From assembly GCA_963761905.1 (NCBI GenBank), contig CAVXIQ010000005.1, positions 248,001 to 312,000 of the forward strand: DNA of 64,000 nucleotides, written 5' to 3'. The stretch comes from Gaiellasilicea sp963761905. Lineage in GTDB: Bacteria > Actinomycetota > Thermoleophilia > Gaiellales > Gaiellaceae. The position numbers and the translations under genes are program-made. Positions 9,176 through 17,068 of this stretch are shown one piece after another. Positions within the stretch are counted from its first letter, which is position 1. Every line of letters begins with the position of its first letter. A model generated the notes under the pieces. The model did no database searches and was not told the origin of the DNA. It saw only the letters and a list, made by a program, of their open reading frames with translations.

Positions 9176-9641
9176 GCCCGGCCGCGTTCCCGTTGGGCGG
9201 GTAGGCCGGCCGCACGGCGTCGACGGCTCCTTCTTCGTCGAGGAGCCGAGCGAGGTAGAGGGCCGATTCGCTCGTGGAGCCCACGTGTGGGTCGACGGGG
9301 TCGAGGCCGAGATCGTCGTCTCGAAGCGCGGCTCCGGCGGCCGGCCCGTCCTGAAGCTCGATCGCGCCGCCGCCCGCGGCGCGACCCTGTCCGTTCCGCG
9401 GGAAGAGCTGCCGGAGCCGGAGGAGGATGCGTACTACGTCTTCCAGCTCGTCGGGCTGACCGTCGTCGAGGAGCGCGATCGCGTGGTCGGTACCGTGGTC
9501 GAGGTGCACAACGGCCCCGCCAACGACTCGCTCGAGCTCGATTCGGGGCTGCTCCTCCCGCTCGTCGGCGCCTGCGTGCTCGACGTCGACCTCGAAGCAC
9601 GTCGCCTCGTGATCGCGCGCGGCTTCGCCGACGACGAGTAA
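9168..9641 (+). CDS. rimM: Ribosome maturation factor RimM
   Basis: Assembly factor for the 30S head that binds bS16/uS19 partners. RimM begins close to the VGRVGRPHGVDGSFFV motif, so I choose TTG 9168, which overlaps the khpA stop and gives 157 aa. A GTG at 9132 would add 12 residues that do not resemble the family. The C-terminal PRC barrel has LELDSGLLLPLV and a VDLEARRLVI ending. It is coupled to trmD, which starts 12 bp after its stop. Confidence 0.92.
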   Translation: MSEPGRVPVGRVGRPHGVDGSFFVEEPSEVEGRFARGAHVWVDGVEAEIVVSKRGSGGRPVLKLDRAAARGATLSVPREELPEPEEDAYYVFQLVGLTVVEERDRVVGTVVEVHNGPANDSLELDSGLLLPLVGACVLDVDLEARRLVIARGFADDE

Positions 9642-9652
9642 CCTGCTCCGCC

Positions 9653-10312
9653 GTGCTTCTCGACGTCTTCACCCAGGTTCCGCACGCCTTCGCGTGGCTG
9701 ACGGAGCAGCGGCCCCTCGCCGCGGTCCTCGGCACCGAGCTCGAGCTGCGCCTTTTCAACTATCGCGACACGACGCCGCTTCGCTCCGGCCAGGTCGACG
9801 ACGACCCCTACGGCGGCGGCGCCGGGATGGTGCTTCGCGTCGACGTCGTCGGCGCCGCGCTCGACGCGGTCTACGGCGACAGCCCCGCGCACCGCGTGAT
9901 CGCGCTGACACCCCAAGGCCGGCCGCTCACGCAGGCGGTCGTGGAGGAGCTCGCGCAGGAGCCCCAGCTCACGCTCCTCTCGTCGCGCTTCGAGGGGTTC
10001 GACGAGCGGATCGTCACGCATCTCGCATCGGACGCGATCTCGATCGGCCCGTACGTCCTCTCCGGCGGCGAGCTGCCGGCGATGGTGCTCCTCGATGCGA
10101 TCGCCCGCCGGCTCCCAGGTGCGCTGGCGGAGGGGTCGGGCGAGAACGAGAGCTTCTCCGCAGCGCTCGAGGGTGGCCTCGAGTATCCGCACTACACGCG
10201 CCCGGCCGAGTTCCGGGGCTGGTCAGTTCCCGACGTGCTGCTCTCCGGCGACCACGGCCGGATCGAAAGCTGGCGCCGGGAGCAGAGCAGCGCGCGGAAC
10301 GTGGTCTCGTGA
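9653..10312 (+). CDS. trmD: tRNA (guanine-N1)-methyltransferase TrmD
   Basis: SPOUT-class enzyme making m1G37 in tRNAs, which prevents +1 slippage. The knotted SAM site shows YVLSGGELPAMVLLDAIARRLPG, preceded by DDDPYGGGAGMVLR and LLSSRFEGFDERI. GTG 9653 gives 219 aa, a normal length, with LDVFTQVPHAF in place of the usual ITLFPEMF start. The last codons overlap the next gene by 4 bases. Confidence 0.95.
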   Translation: MLLDVFTQVPHAFAWLTEQRPLAAVLGTELELRLFNYRDTTPLRSGQVDDDPYGGGAGMVLRVDVVGAALDAVYGDSPAHRVIALTPQGRPLTQAVVEELAQEPQLTLLSSRFEGFDERIVTHLASDAISIGPYVLSGGELPAMVLLDAIARRLPGALAEGSGENESFSAALEGGLEYPHYTRPAEFRGWSVPDVLLSGDHGRIESWRREQSSARNVVS

Positions 10313-11145
10313 GCGACTACTACGGGCTGCTGGGCGTCGAGCGGGATGCTTCGGACGCGCAGATCGAGGACGGTTACCGGCGCGCGTCCGGCGCCACGTG
10401 GGACGAGGAGCGTCTGGGCGAGCTTCAGCTCGCGTATCAGACCCTGGCCGATCCGGAGCGCCGCGATCGCTACGACCACTGGCTGAACGGAGGCAACTCC
10501 CAGCCGCCGACCCAGCAACGCGAGTTCCATTCCCGCAACCCCGTCGACCGGCTGACGCGACGGCTCCCGCACGGTTGGCGGGTGACGATCGACTGGATCG
10601 TCACGATCGTCGGCGCGATCGCGATCGTGCTCGCGATCAAGGCGTGGGTCGTCAACCCCTATCGAATTCCGTCGTCGTCGATGGAGCCAACGCTGCACTG
10701 CGCCCGGCCCGCGAACGGCTGTGAGGCGCGCTTCTCCGATCGGGTGCTCGCCAACCGGCTGATCTACCACTTCCGCGACCCCGACCGTGGCGAGATCGTG
10801 GTCTTCAAGACGCCGCCCGCGGCGCAGACGCGATGCGGCGCCGGCGGCACGTTCGTGAAGCGGTTGATCGGCCTGCCAGGCGAGCGAGTCGAGCTGCGGA
10901 CCGAGGGAGGGTTCAGCTTCGTCTATATCGACGGCAGGAAGCTGTCCGAGCCGTATCTGCAGCAGGCTCGCCGCGACTCGCGTGGGCCCGAGACCTTCAC
11001 CGTCCCGGAAGGCCAGTACTTCATGATGGGCGACAACCGAAGCCAGTCGTGCGACTCACGCGAGTGGGGGAGCGTCCCGCGCGAGAATCTGATCGGCAAG
11101 GTCTTCGCAACCTACTGGCCGCCCAATCGCATCAGCGTCCGCTGA
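10309..11145 (+). CDS. lepB: Signal peptidase I with an N-terminal J-domain-like region
   Basis: Type I signal peptidase that releases exported proteins at the outer membrane face. Residues 1-60 resemble a DnaJ J domain (DYYGLLGVERDAS at the start, AYQTLADPERRDRYDHW at the end), but the HPD tripeptide that contacts DnaK is missing. A transmembrane segment follows near residues 98-115, then the catalytic SxMEP serine (about 124) and the VKRLIGLPGE lysine (about 184), and GDNRSQSCDSREWG. The GTG start overlaps the trmD stop. The fused, degenerate J domain is unusual. Confidence 0.93.
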   Translation: MSDYYGLLGVERDASDAQIEDGYRRASGATWDEERLGELQLAYQTLADPERRDRYDHWLNGGNSQPPTQQREFHSRNPVDRLTRRLPHGWRVTIDWIVTIVGAIAIVLAIKAWVVNPYRIPSSSMEPTLHCARPANGCEARFSDRVLANRLIYHFRDPDRGEIVVFKTPPAAQTRCGAGGTFVKRLIGLPGERVELRTEGGFSFVYIDGRKLSEPYLQQARRDSRGPETFTVPEGQYFMMGDNRSQSCDSREWGSVPRENLIGKVFATYWPPNRISVR

Positions 11146-11198
11146 CGACGCGGAACGTTGCGCTACCATTGGCCCCCGGCCGAGTGGCCGCCCCTCCC

Positions 11199-11666
11199 AT
11201 GAGCACGATCATCCAGAGCATCGAGCAGCGGCAGCTGCGCCAGGATCTGCCCCTGTTCAAGGCGGGCGACACGGTTCGCGTCCATTTCCGGGTGATCGAG
11301 GGGACGCGCTCGCGACTCCAGGTCTTCGAGGGCGTCGTGATCAAGCGGCAGGGCTCCGGCGTTCGCGAGACGTTCACCGTGCGCAAGCAGTCGTTCGGCG
11401 TGGGCGTCGAGCGGACGTTCCCGGTGCACTCCCCGAAGATCGAGCGGATCGAGGTCGGGGCGATCGGCGACGTCAACCGCGCGAAGCTCTATTACCTGCG
11501 CGGCAAGGTCGGCAAGAAGGCGCGGATCCGCGAGTTGCGCCAGCCCGCAGGTGCGGGTCGCACGCAGAAGGCTGTGCGGGCCGAGGCCGAGCCGGTCGAC
11601 GAGACGGCGGAGGTCGCCGCTCCCGTGCCCGCCGCGGACTCCGCGGCACCCATCGATCAGGCATAG
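11199..11666 (+). CDS. rplS: 50S ribosomal protein bL19
   Basis: Large-subunit protein at the 30S/50S interface. The core runs from IIQSIEQRQLRQDLP through FKAGDTVRVHFRVIEGTRSR to the KVGKKARIRE end. About 40 extra residues rich in alanine, glutamate and proline follow the core. ATG 11199 is chosen because it starts the conserved core (155 aa in all). It ends the rpsP-rimM-trmD-lepB-rplS run. Confidence 0.96.
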   Translation: MSTIIQSIEQRQLRQDLPLFKAGDTVRVHFRVIEGTRSRLQVFEGVVIKRQGSGVRETFTVRKQSFGVGVERTFPVHSPKIERIEVGAIGDVNRAKLYYLRGKVGKKARIRELRQPAGAGRTQKAVRAEAEPVDETAEVAAPVPAADSAAPIDQA

Positions 11667-11669
11667 CCC

Positions 11670-11996
11670 GTGCGCCTGCTCGGCGCTCTCGCGATCGCCC
11701 TCCTCTCGATCACCGTTCTGGCCGGCTGCGGCGAGGATGCGCAGCAGCAGGTCGCCCGTGAGGAGACGCAGGCGTATGTCGCAGCGCTCACGAGCGCCAC
11801 TCGGTACGACGTCGACGAGTCGCATTGCACGGAGAGCGCGCGGACCGGCTGGTTCGTGGTCGCGGAGACGGAGACGTTCGTCTGCTCTGTCCGTCGTACC
11901 TCCGGCGGCTGCGACTGGTTTCGCGTCGACCTGACGCGCGCGGGGACGAGGGTTCGTCTCGCCGAGCCGGACGCAGGGTGTGTGCTTCCCGAATGA
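11670..11996 (+). CDS. Small predicted lipoprotein
   Basis: A 108-residue protein with a signal peptide ending in a lipobox (LAGCGE, cysteine at residue 20), so it should be lipid-anchored outside the membrane. The mature part contains four more cysteines (SHC, FVC, GGC, AGC) that could form two disulfides. I recognise no domain. The GTG start is 3 bp after rplS, so it is probably co-transcribed with it. Confidence 0.7.
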   Translation: MRLLGALAIALLSITVLAGCGEDAQQQVAREETQAYVAALTSATRYDVDESHCTESARTGWFVVAETETFVCSVRRTSGGCDWFRVDLTRAGTRVRLAEPDAGCVLPE

Positions 11997-12056
11997 CACA
12001 CTCTTGTGACGAAGCCGTGACAAAGCCGTCCGAACTCCGCGGCTATCCTCGCCGAG

Positions 12057-12716
12057 ATGACGCGCTCGAGCGGTCAACGCCTCCTCGGTTTCGATCGCCG
12101 GCTCGGCGCTCGCTTCGTCGCTGGGGCTGACGAGGCAGGACGAGGCTCGCTCGCGGGGCCGCTCGTCGTCGCCGGTGTGCTCCTCGACTACGACTGCCTC
12201 CGGAATCACCGCGTCCGGCCGCTGGCGCTCCTGAACGACTCCAAGCAGGTGCCCGCTGCCGGTCGGGAGGAGCTCTTTCGGGCGGTGGTCGGATGCGCGA
12301 GCAAGATCAGCGTCCGAGTCATCTCGTCGGCCGAGATCGACCGCCACGGTCTTCATCGCTCCAACCTCTGGGGTCTCCGTTCGGTGCTCTCCGACCTCGC
12401 GCCGCCGGCCGAGACGTGTCTCGTGGACGGCTTCCGGCTCGGTCCGACCGCGCCGGCGCATCGCGCTGTGGTCGACGGAGACACGAAGAGCGCGGCGATC
12501 GCAGCAGCGTCGATCGTCGCGAAGGTGACTCGCGACCGGGTGATGCGGCGGCTCGACGCCCTCTATCCGCGCTACGGGTTCGCCCGCCACGTCGGCTACA
12601 TCACGCCGGGCCATTCGGCGGCCGTGCGCGAGCATGGGCCGAGCCTTCAGCACAGACGCTCGTTTCAGGCCCTGTGCTACGGACTCGACGAGCCGCTGCC
12701 AGTGGAGGCCGCCTGA
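12057..12716 (+). CDS. rnhB: Ribonuclease HII
   Basis: Removes ribonucleotides misincorporated in DNA. Catalytic motifs are AGADEAGRGSLAGPLV near the N terminus, the VDGF aspartate, and the GDTKSAAIAAASIVAKVTRD segment. Its 219 aa length is typical. It sits downstream of rplS and overlaps yraN by 4 bases, the usual rplS-rnhB-yraN order. Confidence 0.95.
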   Translation: MTRSSGQRLLGFDRRLGARFVAGADEAGRGSLAGPLVVAGVLLDYDCLRNHRVRPLALLNDSKQVPAAGREELFRAVVGCASKISVRVISSAEIDRHGLHRSNLWGLRSVLSDLAPPAETCLVDGFRLGPTAPAHRAVVDGDTKSAAIAAASIVAKVTRDRVMRRLDALYPRYGFARHVGYITPGHSAAVREHGPSLQHRRSFQALCYGLDEPLPVEAA

Positions 12717-13054
12717 ACACGCGGCGGGTCGGTGATCGCTTCGAGCGCCGCGCCGCTCGTCACTACCGCCTGCGCGGGTATCGCATTCTCGGCTCGAACG
12801 TCTGGGCGGGAGGCAACGAGCTCGACCTCATCGTCCGGCGCGGCCGGCGAGTCGTCTTCTGCGAGGTGAAAGGCAAGGCGACCGCCGATTTCGGCCACCC
12901 ACTCGAGATGGTGACGCCGGAGAAATGCCGTCGGCTCCGACGTGCCGCCGAGGCCTGGTTCGCACGGCATCCCGAGTGCCGGACACTCGACTGCCGCTTC
13001 GAGCTGGTCGCCGTCCAGGGAAGGAGACTCGAGCGGTTTCCGGCTGACCTTTGA
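12713..13054 (+). CDS. UPF0102 (YraN) family nuclease-fold protein
   Basis: YraN proteins have a restriction-endonuclease-like fold and unknown function. The motif set ELDLIVRRGRRVVFCEVKGK is complete, after an N terminus NTRRVGDRFERRAARHYRLRGYRIL that matches the family start. No ATG, GTG or TTG lies in frame at the right place. The only plausible start is CTG 12713, overlapping the rnhB stop as CTGA. The product would be 113 aa. Confidence 0.85.
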   Translation: MNTRRVGDRFERRAARHYRLRGYRILGSNVWAGGNELDLIVRRGRRVVFCEVKGKATADFGHPLEMVTPEKCRRLRRAAEAWFARHPECRTLDCRFELVAVQGRRLERFPADL

Positions 13055-13057
13055 CCG

Positions 13058-13165
13058 CTACCCGCCGGCAAAGGCTCGGCGAAGCGGAGGAGTCGCCGCC
13101 TGCGCCTCCGCGCCGAGAAAGCCGCCGAGCGCGGCCATGCAGCCGAGAGCGAGCACGATTCTCAT
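13058..13165 (-). CDS. Possible 35-residue exported or membrane peptide
   Basis: A short frame beginning with ATG at 13165, with TAGGAGAGGC just upstream as a ribosome site. The peptide looks like a bare signal peptide or single membrane helix: MRIVLALGCMAALGGFLG followed by an alanine-rich stretch and a basic tail. It converges on yraN, with the two stops 4 bp apart. No homology can be claimed, and chance is possible in GC-rich sequence. Confidence 0.35.
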   Translation of the reverse strand: MRIVLALGCMAALGGFLGAEAQAATPPLRRAFAGG

Positions 13166-13388
13166 GCCTCTCCTACGTCGTTCAGGCGCCCCGAATTAAT
13201 CGAGCCGCAATGCGACCATCCGACCTCTCCGGCTACGATATGCGGTGCCGGAAGGCACTATCCCCGAACGGGCGCACTCGTCAAGACGGCTTCGGCCCGG
13301 GCGCGCCGGCCACCGCGAAAGTGGCGGGAGAAACTTCCGGCTGAATCCCGAAACTCGTCATTCAGCCGGAAAGGAACACGAAACCCCA

Positions 13389-14282
13389 ATGTCGATCAGG
13401 CGCACACAGTTCGCCACCCAGGCTCGGACGTGGATCATCCTCGCGGGGCTCGCCGCGCTCTTCATCGGGCTCGGTGGGCTCGTCGGCGGCAAGAGCGGAA
13501 TCATCCTCTTCGCGGGCATCGCGATCGTCTTCAACCTCGTCATGTTCTGGTTCTCGGACCGGCTCGCGCTGAAGGCCAGCAAGGCCGTTCCAGCCGAGCA
13601 GAGCGAGCAGCCGGAACTCTTCCGTGACATCGAGGAGATCGCCGGCCGGGCGGGGGTTCCGATGCCGCGCGTCTATCTGATCCCCTCCGACCAGCCGAAC
13701 GCCTTTGCCACGGGGCGAGGCCCCAAGAAGGCGGTCGTCGCCGTCACGGAGGGCCTCCTTCGCCATCTTCCCCGCGACCAGGTGCGCGGCGTGCTCGCGC
13801 ACGAGATGGCGCATATCGCGAACCGCGACATCCTCGTGATGACGATCGCAGCGATGATCGGCGCCGCGATCGCGGCGATCGCGAACATGCTCCAGTTCTC
13901 GTTGCTCTTCGGGGGCGGCGACGACGAGGATTCGGGGCCGCTCGGGATGATCGGCGCGCTCGTCGCGATCATCGTGGCGCCGCTCGCCGCGATGATCCTC
14001 CAGCTCGCCGTCTCTCGACAGCGCGAGTACCTGGCGGATGCGACGGCCGCTCAGTACCTCGGCGAGGCCAAGCCGCTCGCCGATGCGCTCGGAACGTTGC
14101 AGCGGGGCACAGAGAGCGCCGAGGCCGTGCCGATGAACGTGAATCCGGCGACAGAGTCGCTCTATATCGCCAACCCGCTGCGCAAGGTCGGTCTCGCGGC
14201 GCTCTTCTCGACGCATCCTCCCATGGAGGAGCGGATTCGCCGTCTCCACGAGCTCGACGCCGCGAACGGGATCCACTACTAG
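13389..14282 (+). CDS. htpX: HtpX-type membrane zinc protease (M48)
   Basis: Membrane-embedded M48 metalloprotease for quality control of membrane proteins. It has two N-terminal transmembrane segments, then the zinc site HEMAH (about residues 138-142, in LAHEMAHIANRDI), two further hydrophobic segments, and the third-ligand region QREYLADA. ATG 13389 (297 aa) is chosen over the extended frame because the hydrophobic N terminus then matches the family. Upstream bases 13,166-13,388 hold no gene I can support. Confidence 0.92.
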   Translation: MSIRRTQFATQARTWIILAGLAALFIGLGGLVGGKSGIILFAGIAIVFNLVMFWFSDRLALKASKAVPAEQSEQPELFRDIEEIAGRAGVPMPRVYLIPSDQPNAFATGRGPKKAVVAVTEGLLRHLPRDQVRGVLAHEMAHIANRDILVMTIAAMIGAAIAAIANMLQFSLLFGGGDDEDSGPLGMIGALVAIIVAPLAAMILQLAVSRQREYLADATAAQYLGEAKPLADALGTLQRGTESAEAVPMNVNPATESLYIANPLRKVGLAALFSTHPPMEERIRRLHELDAANGIHY

Positions 14283-14305
14283 AGGCTCCTCGGAAGCGAG
14301 GCTCT

Positions 14306-14341
14306 GGCGGCGGCGAGCGGGCTCTCGCCCGCGCCGCCGCC
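14306..14341. terminator. GC-rich hairpin after htpX
   Basis: A 15-bp stem (GGCGGCGGC, GA bulge, GCGGGC, loop TCTC, then the complements) 24 bp after the htpX stop. There is no T run, so it would be a non-canonical terminator. Confidence 0.5.
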
Positions 14342-14420
14342 GGAGTCTCGTCCGACCTCAGCAACCCCTCATCTAACGCGGCCCTGCGAGGGCGCGGTGC
14401 CGTAAAGCGCTCGAGCAGGA

Positions 14421-15563
14421 ATGGGTTTCCCGCGCGGCGGCGAATCCGTCGACGTGGCGCGGACACAGGCTCAGCTCTACCCGCAGGTCGACCACGCTCT
14501 TTCATGGTCGGAGGCGGAGTTGCCGGAGCGCCAGCGCACGAAGCACGTCCACCGGCTCCATCCGTATCTGGGCAAGTTCGTCCCCCAGCTCGTGGAGGCG
14601 CTCTTGGAGCGCTACGTGAGCCCGGGCGGACGCGTCCTCGATCCCTTCGGCGGCTCGGGCACGACGCTCGTGCAGGCGCTGGAGTCGGGCTACGACGCCG
14701 TCGGTGTCGACGTCGCAGCGTTCAACGCGCTCCTGATGCGGGTGAAGACCGCGGACTACGACCTCGTCGCGCTCGAGCAGGACGTACTGGAAGCTCATGC
14801 CCACCTCGGACGCTCGCGCGCGAAGCCCCGCGGCTACGTGTCGGACTGGTACGCCCCGGAAGCCGCCGCGGAGCTCCTGCACTTTCGGGCCGAGCTACCG
14901 CGCTACACCCACGCCGACGTCATGCGCGTCGTGTTGGCGCGCGCAGCGCGTTCCGCGCGGCGGACGACGCACTTCGACCTCGACTTTCCGCGCGAGCCCC
15001 AGATCGGGGACTACTGGTGTTACAAGCACCGCCGTACGTGCCGGCCGGTCGAGAGCGCGGCCAGATTCCTCTCGCGCTACCTCCTCGACACGCTCGCCCG
15101 ACTGCAGGCGTTCGCGGACGTCCGTGACGAGGGGCGGGCGGCGGTCGTTCTTCACGGGGACGCGCGGGAGCTCGAGCTGGGGGGGCCGTACGACGGCGTC
15201 GTCACGTCGCCTCCGTATCCGGGCCTGATCGACTATCACGAGCAGCATCGCTACGCCTACGAGCTCCTGGGGCTGAACGACCTGCGCGAGCGCGAGGTGG
15301 GGGCGGCGGCGAGGGGCACGAGTCGGGCCGCGCTCGAGGAGTACACCGCCGGGATCGCGACAGTGCTCCGGCGCGTCGCGGAGTCGCTTCGTCCGGGTGC
15401 GCCGGTCTGCATCGTCGTGAACGACCGGCGGGCGCTCTACCCGGAGATCCTGCGCCGCGCCGGGCTCGAGCTCTCCGACCGGCTGGAGCGCCACGTGAAC
15501 CGACGGACGGGACGGCGTGCGGGCGAGTACTTCGAGTCGATTCTGATTGCCACACATCCTTGA
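14421..15563 (+). CDS. SAM-dependent DNA methyltransferase (amino-MTase)
   Basis: Predicted DNA base-amino methyltransferase (380 aa). SAM motif I is DPFGGSGTTL (from residue 74) and the catalytic motif IV is TSPPYP (from 262). Motif I before IV, with about 185 residues between them, is the alpha-like order, and SPPY favours N4-cytosine or N6-adenine. No restriction endonuclease is next to it, so it looks like an orphan enzyme. The start is uncertain: ATG 14421 has a weak ribosome site and GTG 14454 is an alternative. Confidence 0.85.
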   Translation: MGFPRGGESVDVARTQAQLYPQVDHALSWSEAELPERQRTKHVHRLHPYLGKFVPQLVEALLERYVSPGGRVLDPFGGSGTTLVQALESGYDAVGVDVAAFNALLMRVKTADYDLVALEQDVLEAHAHLGRSRAKPRGYVSDWYAPEAAAELLHFRAELPRYTHADVMRVVLARAARSARRTTHFDLDFPREPQIGDYWCYKHRRTCRPVESAARFLSRYLLDTLARLQAFADVRDEGRAAVVLHGDARELELGGPYDGVVTSPPYPGLIDYHEQHRYAYELLGLNDLREREVGAAARGTSRAALEEYTAGIATVLRRVAESLRPGAPVCIVVNDRRALYPEILRRAGLELSDRLERHVNRRTGRRAGEYFESILIATHP

Positions 15564-15610
15564 CGAAGCCGTAGCGCTTCCGTCACAGCTCTCTCCGTAC
15601 CGTCGAAGGC

Positions 15611-17068
15611 GTGCTCGCGCGCGCCGTCACCCACGCTCTGGTCGGACTCGAGCCGAGGCGAGTCGAGGTCGAGGCACACCTCGAGCGGGGCGTGCCCGGC
15701 TTCGCGATCGTGGGGTTGGCCGACCGCGCCTGTCAGGAGGCGAAGCATCGCGTCCGCAGCGGCGTGTCGTCGGCGTCGCTCGAATGGCCGCTGGATCGGC
15801 GGATCACGGTCAACCTGGCGCCCGCCGGCCTGCGTAAGGAGGGTTCCGGCTTCGACCTCGCGATCGCGCTGGCGGTTCTTGCCGCCTCCCGTCAGGTGCC
15901 CGCCGAGCGGCTCGCCGAGCACGCCGCGGTCGGTGAGCTGGCACTGGACGGACGGATCCGAGCGGTTCGCGGGGCGTTCGCCGTCGCCGAGGGCGCGAGA
16001 AGCATCGGGCTCGACCTGATTCTCTGCGCGCCGGAGTCTGCAGCCGAGGCCGAGCTCGCCGGGGTGCAGGCGATTCCGGTGCGACATCTCGGCGAAGCGG
16101 TGGCGTACCTCCGGGGCGAGCTCCGACCAGCTCCGGTGGATCCGCCCAACGAAGCGGTCGAGCCCGAGCCGCCCGATCTCGCCGACGTTCGCGGCCAGGA
16201 GCGGGCCCGCCGCGCACTCGAGCTCGCGGCCGCGGGCGGCCACAACCTCCTCCTCGCTGGGCCGCCCGGCACCGGCAAGACGATGCTCGGTCGCAGACTG
16301 CCCGGGATCCTGCCGCTCCTGGCACCGTCGGAGGCGCTCGAGGTGACCAGGATCCATTCCGTCGCAGGCCTGCTCGCTCCGGAACGACCGCTCGTCTCGC
16401 GCGCGCCGTTTCGCGCGCCGCATCACAGTGCGTCGACCGCCGCGATCGTGGGTGGCGGCCCCGGTCCGCGTCCCGGCGAGGCAAGCCTCGCCCACCGGGG
16501 CGTGCTGCTCCTCGACGAGCTGCCGGAGTTTCAGCGGCCGGCGCTCGAAGCTCTGCGCCAGCCGCTCGAGGACGGGCTGATCGCGATCGCGCGCGCGAGC
16601 GGTCAGGCGCTCTTCCCGGCTCGGTTCCAGCTCGTGGCGACGATGAATCTCTGTCCGTGTGCAGGTCGAGGAGACCCAGCGGCCGAGTGCTCGTGCTCGC
16701 CGCAACGGCTCGCGGCGTTCCGCGACAAGCTCTCGCGAGCCCTCCTCGATCGGTTCGATCTGGTCGTGACGATGCCGCGACCGCGAGCCGTCGAGCTGGC
16801 TGCAGGGGCTTCCGAGGCGTCGAAGCCAGTGCGTCTGCGCGTCGCCGAGGCGCGGGCTCGACTGCGCTCCGCCACGCCGGCGCGAACGAAGGGGGCCGAC
16901 GAGCTGCTGACGCGGGCGGTCGAGCGGCTCCCGCTCTCCGGCCGAGGTCGTGCTCGCGTTGCCCGAGTCGCCCGCACGGCGGCTGCGCTCGCCCAGTCGG
17001 ACGCGGTCGAGTCCGAGCACGTGGCGGAAGCGCTCGCCTACCGCTCGCCGAAGGAGCTGGCGGCGTGA
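15611..17068 (+). CDS. comM: YifB/ComM family Mg-chelatase-like AAA+ ATPase
   Basis: ComM is a branch-migration helicase used in natural transformation. The 485-residue protein has the N-terminal ChlI domain (EVEAHLERGVPGFAIVGL), Walker A LLLAGPPGTGKTML, Walker B GVLLLDELPEF, and a C-terminal domain with cysteine motif CPCAGRGDPAAECSC. GTG start. It overlaps dprA by 4 bases, the same pairing seen in many genomes, implying a DNA-uptake or recombination unit. Confidence 0.93.
   Translation: MLARAVTHALVGLEPRRVEVEAHLERGVPGFAIVGLADRACQEAKHRVRSGVSSASLEWPLDRRITVNLAPAGLRKEGSGFDLAIALAVLAASRQVPAERLAEHAAVGELALDGRIRAVRGAFAVAEGARSIGLDLILCAPESAAEAELAGVQAIPVRHLGEAVAYLRGELRPAPVDPPNEAVEPEPPDLADVRGQERARRALELAAAGGHNLLLAGPPGTGKTMLGRRLPGILPLLAPSEALEVTRIHSVAGLLAPERPLVSRAPFRAPHHSASTAAIVGGGPGPRPGEASLAHRGVLLLDELPEFQRPALEALRQPLEDGLIAIARASGQALFPARFQLVATMNLCPCAGRGDPAAECSCSPQRLAAFRDKLSRALLDRFDLVVTMPRPRAVELAAGASEASKPVRLRVAEARARLRSATPARTKGADELLTRAVERLPLSGRGRARVARVARTAAALAQSDAVESEHVAEALAYRSPKELAA

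Noticed and set aside
11146..11198. Ribosomal protein leader before rplS
   Set aside because: Only 53 bp, with no convincing paired structure and the gene packed behind lepB.
13051..13344. Plus-strand frame after yraN
   Set aside because: Composition is random-like and no ribosome site precedes it. The short minus-strand frame in the same place is a better candidate.
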